64,000 nucleotides of DNA from Fulvia fulva (Eukaryota > Ascomycota > Dothideomycetes > Mycosphaerellales > Mycosphaerellaceae): assembly GCF_020509005.1 (NCBI RefSeq), contig NC_063012.1, forward strand, positions 9,176,001 to 9,240,000. The letters are read 5' to 3'. This document shows positions 34,275-44,510 of this stretch, piece after piece (the first letter of the stretch is position 1; the number at the start of each line of letters is the position of its first letter). Under the pieces are notes generated by a model. The model did no database searches. It saw nothing but the letters and a program-made list of their open reading frames with translations, and was not told where the DNA came from. The translations under genes and the position numbers were made by a program.

Positions 34275-34578
34275 GTCGACGACGAGAATTACCTATACGT
34301 AGTGTCGGCTACGAACCTCTCGTCTTACTACGAGAGAGCTAAGTATTCTTACGCTAGAGCGTCGTAGGCGCGACGGGCGCGTAACGTAGGCGAAGCCGCG
34401 GCGAATAGAGGACTACTAGTAAAACGGGTATAAAAACTATCCGACGAGCGTATACTCGTATTAGGAGCGAGTCCCTCTTCTTTCTACGTATAAGAAGGGC
34501 GCGGAACCGTAGCCTATACGCTCGACAGGACACCTCTAGTATAAGTATAGAATTTTCACCTCCGGAGACCGTAAACTA

Positions 34579-34880
34579 AGCGGGCCGAGCGACGAACATT
34601 AGACGAGCGGACTATAGAATAATAACTAAGCGGACTATACGACGGCGTCGAGCGGACTACGAAATAATCTAGTATTTACTAGCGGGCAATACGGTAGGTA
34701 GGTAGACACGCGACGAAGCCTATAAGGGCCTATTAAGCACTCGGTATAGGAACGAGGGTTTTACCTAAGGTACTACCTATCCCGCTATATAACGTACCTA
34801 GTCTAATATAGTAGATTACGACGAGGAAAAGACGATAGCCTAAGTAAGGAAAAGACGGCTATTAGGACGGGGAAAAGACG
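34579..34880 (+). repeat. two sets of ~23-bp direct repeats in the LINE-D leader
   Basis: Set 1: GAGCGGACTA or AAGCGGACTA at 34605, 34628 and 34650, with a weaker AAGCGGGCCGA at 34579. Set 2: GGAAAAGACG at 34825, 34848 and 34871, spaced exactly 23 bp. Repeats of this kind in LINE 5' UTRs can act as promoter or enhancer modules (known for L1 monomers); that role here is inference. Confidence 0.6.
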
Positions 34881-35539
34881 TATAATACGAGTAGATTAGT
34901 TCTATAATCGGGGAGGATCGAGGGTAGGGTAATAAGGATCTTTATATTAGTTAGTAGGTAGAAACGTAAGGAGTACGCTACCCGGCGTAGTATATGCCCC
35001 GAGTAAACCTACGAGGTATAGACGACCGCTTTCTAGAGATAGGCTACGGTAATACGAAGGGCGTCAAAACCTAGGGCGTAGTATATACTAGTAGCGACGG
35101 CTAATACTATCTATATAGCCCGAGAGGACGGATACGTATATCGGTTAATAGAGAGCACTAAAGGGCTTAGGCCTATAGAGGTAGATATTAGCTTAAGGAG
35201 TAAATAGGGAGGGAGGGCGTAGAGGGAAGCTTTTGCTCCGGGCTACCCTCTCGAAACGAGGCTATACGGTAGTACTAGATAAGTAGGAAAGCGCGGTTAA
35301 GACTTGTTACCTTATCTCGTAGCTAGCTTACTAAATACGATTCCTTCCTTACCCGGCTATAAGAGGAGCTATAAATAGTTCTAGTAATAGGGAGACTAAC
35401 GTTCTTATATAAGGTAGCGTAGAGTTATAGACAAATAAGAATTAACTAAATGATAGGGAGCTAACCCTAAAGGGAAGAATAGGAGGAGGGACGGGAAAAC
35501 TAATAGTAAGACTAATAGTAAGACTAAACGGACCTAGAC

Positions 35540-38500
35540 ATAAACATATCCTAATGCCTTATACTAGTAGACTATTAATCATCTAGTATCATATGAACAG
35601 AAGCAAAGACAAGGTCTAAAGGAGCTTTCTATAAGCCTTAGACCCGGAGGAATACTATATTATAGCAATATAGGAACTATAGGTCAACCTATACTCTAGG
35701 ATTCTATTTACTATACGAGATCCGAGATACTACGTAGTAATAAACAGAACCGAGGGAGTCCTACGAATAAATATCTATGTCAGTAAGAAGGTACTAGTAG
35801 AGGACTAGTAGGCCTAGCCGAGAACCGATAGGGATATTACTATAGTATAGCTCAGAACAACTTAAGGCTAGGTCCTAATCTATAGCGTATATAACCCACC
35901 TCTAGAGTCTAGAAGTATCACATAACTATATACGCTAGGAAGGCTCCCGGAAGTAATAGACCAACAAAACTACAACATCGTAATAGGAGATTTTAACCTC
36001 TACTACCTAAAGTAGGGATCGGACTTTACCCTAGTACACTACTTCTTAGTAGGGAGGCTTATTAGTTAGATAGAAACAGCCTAAATGGACTTGATCACGC
36101 TAAAGGGAACAGAAACTTAGGCTAGAAACAACAGTTCTAGCACGCTAGACCTATACTTTATGTCCTACGCCTTAATACGACGGGTAGAAAGCTATATAGT
36201 TAATAACTAACTAGAGTTCTTATTAGACTACTATCTAATCCAAACCGACATCTAACTTATAGTTAAGGAGGAGAGGGAACCTAAGAGGAGGCTCTACTAG
36301 AAGTAGGCCGAGTAGATACTAGTATAGTAGCGGCTAGAAGGCGAACTAGAATAGGTAAACATTAACGATATATATATAACGGAGGGGATCGACTAAGCAG
36401 TAGAGTAGCTAATAGAAGTTATATAAAGGGTAGCCTAGGCCTATATACCTAAGAAGAGATAGTTGCTATACTAGAAGCTATACTAGACACTAGAGTATAT
36501 AGCTAAAGTCAAGGAGGTAAGGAGAGTAAGAAGGAGATAGGAGTAACGACGTACCTAAGTAAACTAGGAAGCCTATAACAACGCGTATAAAGTAAAGAAG
36601 GCGTAGATTATAAGGTAAGACGTAGGAGTAGAGGTCAACTATAGGGATAATTATAGAACACCCGGAACAAATCTAGAGACTAGTAGAATAGGCTAGAAAA
36701 CTAGACGAGGAACGAAACTCCCCGCCCTAGTTTCCCTTAATATAGGACTAAGACGGGGAAACGTAAACCACTCCGATAGGGAAAGCGAAAGCATTCGTAG
36801 ACCACTTCTTCGGGACTTAGGTAGAGGTAGACCTAAGCAATATCCTAGGAATATACATTCCTCCGCTAAGGGAGGCTTACTAGTAAGTGTCTACTATAGA
36901 GATCGGAAACATTATTAAGAAACTAAAGGGTAACAAAGCGCTAGGCCTAGACAAGATCCCTAACTATTACCTAAAAGCTAGTAGTAGCCTTATTACTCTA
37001 GTACTTACGCCAATCTTTACCTAGTATATAAAGTAGGGGTATTGCCTAAAGGCCTTTAGGTAATTACTAACTTACGTCCTAAGGAACCCCTAAAAGGAAG
37101 ACTATACTAAGTTGAAGTTATATAGACTAATTGCGTTACTAAATATACTAGGGAAGCTCCTAGAGAAGGTCGTAGCTATAAGGCTTACCGGAATAGTAGA
37201 AGAACATAACCTCCTCCCGGTAACGTAAATAGGGGGGAGACAAAAGAGATCTACCCTTATAGTAGTCGAACTGATTATAGAGCACATTAGATATATCTAG
37301 TACTATAGCAATAATAAGGTAGCCTTACTACTTTTACTAGACATATTAGGGGCTTTCAATAACGTGTCCTACGTAAGGCTCCTATATATCCTTAGAATAA
37401 AAAGTATCCTAGCCTAGATAGTACACTTTATATAGTCATTCCTTAAGGACAGAACAACCTAGATCCTCCTAGGGTCCTTTAAAGCCCCGTAGACCCTAAT
37501 TATAAACACGGGCATCCTATAGGGCTCTATACTCTCCCTAATTCTGTTCTTCCTCTTTATAGCCGACCTGACCCTACTCCTAGAAATAGTAAACACCTTA
37601 GTATTAGGGTTCGTAGATAACACAAACATCCTAGCGTAGTCAGGGTCTATAGAGGAAAACTACGCACTCCTAGAGGAGAGATATAGAAGATATAAAAAGT
37701 AGGTAAGAGAGTATAGGGCAAATTCGTACCGGACAAGTACTAACTTATCTATTTTAGTAAGGCAAAGACAAAACACAACTTAGTAGTACTAGTAAAAATC
37801 CAGGGGTTCTAGACCTCCCTATAAGGGAACTTAGAGTCCTTAGGATATAGCTAGACCCGAAACTTAGCTAGGGACTATAAGTGAAGAAGGCGTAAGCGAG
37901 AGCGGACACTAATAGATAGTTAATCAAGAGACTTACTACGTTAACCTAGGGGGCGACCTTTATAAAGGCCTAGACTATATATAAGGCTATTATTAAGCCC
38001 GTAATACTATATAGAGTAGCAATTTAGGTAGCGGAAAAATATATCCCAAAGAGAATTAAGGACCCCCTTAATAGAGCGTAGGTAGCCTACCTAAAGAGAG
38101 TACTAGGGGTATATAAGCCAACCCCTTATAGGACAATAGAAATGGAATTAGGTACAGCCCCTATTAGGGAGTACCTCTAGGGTATAAGGTGTCAATACGT
38201 AGAGAAGACATTAGTATACCTAGCCTAGAGAACTATCTAAGTAGCTACTTAAAGGATAAGAACCTAGTAGGAGAGGAGGAGAAGACCTAACCGGCTATAT
38301 ATGATCCTATAGAAGGAAGCAGACCTAAAAAGATTATAGGAAATCCTAGTAGCCCTTAAACAGAGAGAAGCTCTAAGGGAGCAAGCTAATATAGGGGATA
38401 AAGGGAAAAAGAAGCAAAGCTAAGTAGAAAGGATCGTAGGTCACCTATAGGAAACGCGTTAGAACTAAAAACCGGTGAGGCTAGGAGCTCTACTAGCGGC

Positions 38501-38955
38501 TAGGACCTTCGGGAGGTATAACTACCTTATCTACAAAGACCTAAAGAGGGCGGAAGTAAGTATAGCTATCTAGATTCGCTCTGAGTATATTAGGCTAAGA
38601 GCATACTTATACTAAAGAAGAGTCCTAGGATACGATTCTAAACGTTGCCCCTATAGCTACCTAGCCCAAAACCCGGAGCATATAGTACTAAACTATACTA
38701 AGTAGGTAAAAGGGAGAAGCTAGTAGAGGGCGAAGGCAAGAGACAGGTAATACTAGGCTATTATCTAGAATAGACAAGATATAAGGAGAGTAATAAGATA
38801 GATCCTTAACGAGGACTACCTAGAGCAATTCTCCCTAGTAGTAGAAACGGAAAGGTGGATAGAGAGGAGGGAGAGAGAGAGAAGAGCCGGGGAAATAGAA
38901 GGGAGAAAGGGAATCGAGAGGAGGACATTACTAGGTTTACGGGCAAGGTAGTTAT
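35540..38955 (+). pseudogene. LINE-D ORF2, endonuclease-reverse transcriptase (RIP-broken)
   Basis: Endonuclease begins near 35585 (MNRSKDKVW, then AIWELWVN for QEPWVN), VYNPPLESR near 35890, GDFNLYYLKWGSD near 35985-36020 and LLDYYLIQTDI near 36225 (the SDH catalytic His has become Tyr). RT runs about 36880-37850: KALGLDKIP, LNTLGKLLEKVV-like block, LLDILGAFNNVSY, GILWGSILSLILF and the catalytic box FVDN near 37610 (second Asp to Asn). The C-terminal Cys cluster is near 38645-38700. The listed changes are each explained by CpA/TpG to TpA or neighbouring G-to-A mutation. No activity is possible. Confidence 0.75.
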
Positions 38956-39042
38956 AGGGTAATAACTATAACACTAGCGTACCCTAAAGGAAGGAGAACG
39001 AAAGGACAAGACAGGAAAGAACGAGGAGGGCAAAGACGAGGA

Positions 39043-39069
39043 GGTTTTTATCCGTTAACCGGGTTTTCT
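39043..39069 (+). other. LINE-D 3'-UTR hairpin
   Basis: AGG-TTTTTA-(T)CCG-TTAA-CCGG-GTTTT-CT: the same two-stem layout as LINE-A, slightly decayed. A conserved block (TATAGGCTATAGGGTACTA, near 39104) and an ATCT tail follow. Confidence 0.5.
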
Positions 39070-39170
39070 ACCTACACAAATAGACCTAAATAGCGAGAGA
39101 CCTATATAGGCTATAGGGTACTAAAACAGGCGAATGAATAATCTATCTATCTATCTATATCGTAAAGAAG

Positions 39171-41810
39171 TAGTCGGCGAACGCCTTCGCCTTCCCTTCC
39201 GGCGTTATCTATATTATACCTATCGTATCCTAGATTAGGGGGAAGTGTAGTATCCTATCCCCGTCTCTAGCCCTTACCTACTTTATAAGCCGCTATATCT
39301 ACTCCGGGTTCTCTATTATAAGACCTGTAGTTACCCTCTAGTCTTATCGCTTATCTCGTCGTATTTAGGCCTTCTTTGCCTAACTTACTTCCTAGTACTT
39401 GTCCTACGCTTCTTGGCTTTACTCCTTCGTCTATTTTCGCCTTACCCTCCTTACGTCCTTGACTTTAGCTAAGCACTCTAGGGTCTAGAAGGGCTTCTAG
39501 TGCTTCGAGGGCCTTAGTTCTAGTGTATGTTCCTCGGCCGCCTACTATATCGTCGTTATTATCTATTCTACCGTACTATTTAGCTCGGCTTCCGTCTCCC
39601 CGATACTAGTGTTATTTAGGTACTATTTAAGCAGATTCCGGATCTCCTCCTAGGGAGCTTTTTTCTAGTTAAGGCGCTTTTTACCCCAAAGCTCCTCTTC
39701 TATCCCCGTCGCTATCGTTATCTAGATAGGGATGTAGTCTAACCCTACCTCTAGGGTAAGGTTAGGTCTATACTCTACTAGCCTTATTACTACGTCCCTC
39801 GATAGAAAGTATAGGTCGATAGTACTTACGCTTATTCTTACCTTCTACGTCTCTATACCCTTTAGGGTTCCGAGCTCTATATCCCTACTTTCCGTAATCT
39901 CTAGGAGCTTACTACCTAGATATACGTAAGGGGGGGTGAATTCTAGGCCCTACGTTAGGTAGTAGAGGTTAAAGTCGCCTAGGAGGATATAGTTTATATC
40001 CCCTTAGTCGAGTACCTAGTTAAGTCGTACTAGCGTACCGAGGTCTCTACTCGTTCTTCCCTAAGGAGGAGGGTTATAGACGTTATATATCTAGATAGGT
40101 CCTTAACTCGTAGTGATTTAGATAGTCGTAATGTCTCCTTAACTCCCTTCCGGGTACGAGATTACCTTCTAGGCGTTAGTACGTAATACTTTACTAACGT
40201 ATATATATGTCCTTAGGGTATAGCCTATACCTCCCTTAATAGCTATATAGTACCGTAGGTTGGTATAGGTAGTAGGTCTTCGAGTATATAGGTTTAGCTA
40301 TAGCTCTTATATCGCTACGATATAATGCCTTTAGTCGTCGAGTTCCTAGAGGAAGTAGAGTTAAACCTTGTCCTTACTTTTATTAACGTTATACTATATA
40401 ATAGTAAGATTAGCTTGTATTAGTATTACGGACTAGCTAGGATAAGGTCTATTAGGGTGCTCGTTAGCTATATAGCTCCTTCGTTTGTCGCGTTATCCTA
40501 TTAGATTAGTTAGCGTTCGGTCGTTAGGGGCTACCCGAAGATTCGTATCTGTCTAGCTTTATTTGCCGCCCTCTATAGCCCCCTTAGGCGTCCCGGCGGC
40601 GGGTAAGTACTCTACTATATATTTTGTATCGCTTCGTCTATCCTTTTCCTCTTTATAGCCTCGAATCCTCTATACTAGGAATTACTAAGCGTTAGTATAG
40701 AGTACCTCGCCGGAGTTGTTACCCTAGCCTAGTAGGTCTTTTCTTACGCTACTATCCTTATAGGGCATTAGTTCGAGTAGACCGGGTGTTTACGGCCGTA
40801 GTACGCGTACCTCGATTCCTCCCGTAGGTATTATTTCCCCTAATACGGTCCTACGTAGTATAGGCACTTATAGGTCTTCTCGGTACACTTTAGCGCGATA
40901 TGGCCGTATTATTAGTAGTTGAAGCATTAGAGCACTCTATAGCTACTCTTATATATCTCCGTATCGAGGCGTTTATATTACTAGAATAGTCCTCCTTCTA
41001 GGACCTAGTTCGCTTGTTCCGCGGTAGCTATCTAGACAATTAGAGAGGAGTACGTCTTAGTAGCTTCGACGTTCTTATTTAGCCATGCTGCTTTAGTAAA
41101 GCGTACTCCCGGTAAGGTGTTCTAGTTCTATATCTAGAGTAGGGCGAGGTCGTTCTCTACCCTAAAGAGCCTTAGTACCCTATAGGCTATTACTATAAAC
41201 TACTAGTAAGAGACCTTTACCGACCTCGCTACCTTAACTATCTAGTCCTTAAGGGTCTCGAGCTTTTGTCGGTCTGTCTCCTATACTATAAAGAGGCGTA
41301 TTACTCCTCTAGGCTCGATTTTAGCTCCTACTATCTCCTTCTAGCCAATCCTATCTACTAGCTCCTTACTTATTAGGCCCTCTAGCTCTTACTTCTCCTC
41401 CGGGTCCGTAACGTACACCCTAATAGCGTTGTTTATCCTTTAGGTCCGTAGGTTAGGGGAGCTAGCTACTACGTTTGCCTATATAGGAGTATACTAGGTA
41501 GTAGCTTTCTATATTATCTACTAGAATGCTCTCGGGATCTAATATTCGAGTGCCTTAAGGGCTCCGAGGAGTTAGGCGATCGTGTTCTTATACGCCCTAG
41601 CTAGGCGCTTATCTACTTCGAGTATCTCTTAAGCCTCTTTATAGAGGTCCTTCTATATAGAGGTTTAGTTAACCCGGAGGGGAGGCTTGCCCTATATTTA
41701 TAGTCGCGGTTACTATAGCTATTACTAGTTTAGCTATTATTACTAGCTATATTGTTACTAGCTTAGTAGTAGTATACTTTGTGTCTGTTTTTAGTAGGCG
41801 TAGGTTTCCC
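39171..41810 (-). pseudogene. LINE-E endonuclease and ORF1 zinc-knuckle protein (RIP-broken)
   Basis: Minus strand. Endonuclease about 40440-39700: LDDWRHYIVAIW near 40290-40335 parallels LDPLRHHVIAVQEPW of LINE-A, and LLGDFNLYYL lies near 39960-39990. ORF1 lies above (about 41700-40700), with a knuckle region near 40760-40930 in which several Cys codons (TGC/TGT) are changed to Tyr (TAC/TAT), for example CAYYGRKHPVYS for CACCGRKHP. Loss of zinc ligands and TAG stops make both proteins non-functional. The 5' end is estimated, as no leader or duplication is recognisable there. Confidence 0.72.
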
Positions 41811-42239
41811 TTACAAGTTGCTTAATACTCGCTAGCTAGGCTTCTAGTCTAGAGTCTATGTCTCTAGTTCGCCTTCTCCTTTTTAAGAGGACTAGCGGGC
41901 GTCCGTTTAGGTTATAGCGTAAGGTCTTATAAGTGTTCTATATATTACGCGAGCTATATATGTTAAGGGTGTATAGTAGGTTTGTAGTGAATTGCTAGTA
42001 TAGCTTATAATCTAAGTTAGGTGATGTTCTAGCTAAGTTTCGGCTAGTCTAGAAGGAGGCTTAGGGCCGTAGCTAAGCTATAGAAACGGGGTGACTAGAA
42101 CCTCGAAATAGGCTAGCTTTAGAGCTATATATCTCGATAGGCATCCGGTACGGACAGTTGCTTTATACGTTCCTAAGTTACTCTTAATACGCGCTATCGA
42201 ATGCGCCGTATTTAGTATTAGAAGTTCCTTAAGTATATA
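41811..42239. other. RIP-mutated sequence of unknown origin
   Basis: 429 bp with no recognisable protein block, repeat or terminal structure. It may be the LINE-E 5' UTR or a fragment of another element. Confidence 0.35.
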
Positions 42240-42362
42240 CGTATATAAGCTTTTAAATAGTTAATAGTTAGTTTAATACTATTAGAAGCCTTATCTAGTA
42301 AAACCTTAAACCTATCGTAATCTAGGCTGATCAGTAGTTTATTCCTTATATAAGTTTAGGCT
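42240..42362 (-). mobile_element. Copia-1 integrase fragment (~120 bp)
   Basis: Matches 8500-8625 of Copia-1B in the same orientation (shared stretch CTTATCTAGTAAAACCTTAA), a short piece of the region after the integrase core. Both ends are abrupt. Confidence 0.7.
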
Positions 42363-42389
42363 AATAGTACTAGAACTACTATTACCTCG

Positions 42390-42530
42390 ACTAATATCGC
42401 TAAATACGATATATTCGAAAGCTCTTATTAAGGCTATTCTAACGATCTATAAAGTAGGCTACTACCCCTAGAATTAAGGGAGTTCTACCTTATTTAATTT
42501 GGATAGCTTAAAGTTCTCTTCACCCTATTT
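42390..42530. repeat. second copy of the 5690-5812 repeat
   Basis: Shares ATCGCTAAATACGATATATT and the following ~100 bp with 5690-5812. The two copies differ mainly by CA/TG versus TA. LINE reverse-transcriptase-like in one frame (VGYYP). Confidence 0.5.
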
Positions 42531-42688
42531 CTTTAGCTCTAAACGCCGCGGAGGTGCCTAGCTATATTAGGTAACTCCTAGGTAATAGTAGCCTAGGCTA
42601 CGGTACTACCGGCGCCTACGGCTCTAGAGGCGAAGCTCCCCTAAGATAACTAGTAGCAACTTATAGAGGACGTAAAAAGTATAGAAAC
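42531..42688. other. unassigned short spacer
   Basis: 158 bp, CpG-rich (GCCGCGGAGG, GGCGCCTACGG), no frame or repeat recognised. Confidence 0.3.
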
Positions 42689-43169
42689 TGTTAAGATGTA
42701 GCATCTCAAAGGGAGTTAACAATTAGGAAGTGATCTAGTAGCCTAAGGCATCTACGATAACTTAGCTTATAGGGAGATACCTTCTCTCCCCTTTAGCTTA
42801 GATAGACATCTAACATAATTAACATATTAGTTCCTAATATATTGCTATATACTCGTGCTATTAGTTAGTTAAAGATTGATCTCTTACTCTACTCCGCTAC
42901 TATCTACCCGTACCTGTTTAATAGGTTATAAGCCCGGGTTTATATAGGAATAAGAGTAACCTATATTAGTATAGGTTACTTATATCCCTTACTATTATAG
43001 TAGAAAACATCTAGGAATTAGAAGTCTACCCCGTCTATTCTATTAAGGAGCTTAGTTTAATACTAAGTGATAGGTAACCTAGATAAGGACTCTACACGGC
43101 TTACTTAAAGCTAATACCTTAAAGATACTCTATAGGTAGAACTATATCGAGATACTATTAAGAAGGACT
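42689..43169 (+). mobile_element. Copia-1C: 5' LTR, primer-binding site and leader fragment
   Basis: LTR 42689-42923 (235 bp, TGTTAAGATG...CCTGTTTAATA) in plus orientation, followed at once by the primer-binding site GGTTATAAGCCCGGG (42924-42938), identical to that of Copia-2. The leader continues to about 43169, where CTATTAAGAAGGACT (43155-43169) matches the inverse of 61796-61810 in Copia-1B. A hairpin TAACCTATA-TTAG-TATAGGTTA lies near 42968-42990. It is truncated beyond, with no pol attached. Confidence 0.78.
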
Positions 43170-43250
43170 GAACGATTGCCTTATATATTACTCTTAAACC
43201 TACCTCACTCGAACTATATAGGAGACTATATATCTAGGGACGGTGACACG

Positions 43251-44510
43251 ATGATAGCGATCGCAGGAAACGACCAGGAGCAGGAGAGTAACGAGTGGAA
43301 GGAGGTCTGCAGGAAGGCAGAAACAATGGCAATGGCAGGAGATGGCGAGCACCCAGAAAGAGCACTTAAGGGGATGATTTTGAAGCTCCTTGGAGGGCTA
43401 AAGGCACTAAGGAGCCAAACAGGACAGATCATTAACAGGACAGTAGCAGCAGCAGCAAAGAAGAGGACACAGGAAGGCCAGAAACCAAGCCAACCAACCT
43501 GGGCAGCAGTTGCATCCTAAAACCCTCCCCCCCAGAAAACAGCTATCAAGATCTACATTTCCGACCAGCAAGAGCAGAAAGAGATTGAGGGCCTGTCAGG
43601 CAAGGAGATCATACAGAAGATTGGGATACAAGGCATGATTGGAGCCAGGAAAGAGAAGGGAGGTGTCCTTAAGCTGTTCACAGCACAGGAGCAAGACAGG
43701 AAGAGGCTAGAGACACAGAAGGAGTGGACAGTCAAACTAGGCAAGACGGCTAAGGTCTCACACCAACAAAATATGGTTATCGCCTATAGGATGACCACAA
43801 AGTTTGACATTGAAGGAGACCTTAAGAGGCTGCAGGACCAGAACCAGGCTGTATGCCCAGGGCTACAGATCACAAAAGCAGCATGGGTCAACAGAAAGAC
43901 AAAGGACACAAAGAGAGAGTCTTCTCTAGTGCTCTAGATAGGCACTATAGAACAGGCAAACACCGTGCTTGACAAGGGCATCTTCTGGGAATGTGAAAGA
44001 ATGGACACAGAAATCTATAGAAGCACCTACAGACTACTGTAATGTTTTAAGTGCCAACAGTATGGTCACATCTCTACTAGATGCCCAAGCCAAAAGGACA
44101 CTTGTTCCCACTGTGCTAGTAGCCACAAAGTACAGAATTGCATAGCCCTAAACAGTGAAGCCAGATGTGCATGCTGTGGAAAGAAACACCCTTCCTGGTC
44201 CCAAGACTGCACAGCTAGGATTGAGGCAAAGAGGAGGGCAAGAGAAGCCAGGATCAACACCCCTATCAGATTCCAGACAGGGACAATCACCTAAGAACCC
44301 CTAAGGACTGTCTACAACCCTCTGAAAAGAGGCAGAACAGAAGAGACCACACAGGCCCAAGGCCACCCTGCTATAGGTAGACCAAAATCAATTGTGGTTG
44401 CAGGAAGAGACCCGTCACAAAGCAGGCTCAACCTTACCACAATCCCAAATAGCAGCCAGCAGCAGGAAGCACGAGAAGACCAGCAGGAGACCAGCATGGA
44501 TGAGTCATGA
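43251..44510 (+). pseudogene. LINE-C1 ORF1, gag-like zinc-knuckle protein (four stops)
   Basis: A single 420-codon frame from ATG 43251 to TGA 44508-44510. It is interrupted by TAA 43518, TAG 43935, TAA 44040 and TAA 44292, each obtainable from CAA or TGG by one RIP-type transition; LINE-A has Gln at the position of the third. An N-terminal charged/helical region (MIAIAGNDQEQE) and an Ala/Lys-rich stretch precede the conserved IYISDQQEQKEIEGL block. Zinc knuckles CFKCQQYGHISTRC, CSHCASSHKVQNC and CACCGKKHPSWS lie near 44043-44215. The protein would bind element RNA. The stop overlaps the ORF2 start as ATGA (44507-44510). Confidence 0.85.

Larger units (their letters stand above)
34275..39155 (+). 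mobile_element. LINE-D, plus-strand LINE with long repeat-bearing leader, 15-bp TSD
   Basis: A 4.9-kb element between perfect 15-bp duplications. The first 1.2-1.3 kb (34275-about 35540) carries short tandem repeats and no recognisable CCHC ORF1. ORF2 follows with endonuclease and RT, then the hairpin (39043-39069) and (ATCT)n tail. Because insertion junctions are exact, the unusual 5' part belongs to the element. Confidence 0.85.
32103..41810 (-). mobile_element. LINE-E, minus-strand LINE split by LINE-D
   Basis: Own sequence is 32103-34274 and 39171-41810. On the minus strand the order is ORF1 with zinc knuckles (about 41700-40700), endonuclease (about 40440-39700), RT (about 34259-33000) and C-terminal tail. 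The 3' end lacks the hairpin and the (ATCT)n tail, so it is truncated near 32103, probably with the loss of adjacent Gypsy-1 sequence. Strongly RIP-mutated with CpG intact. Confidence 0.8.
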
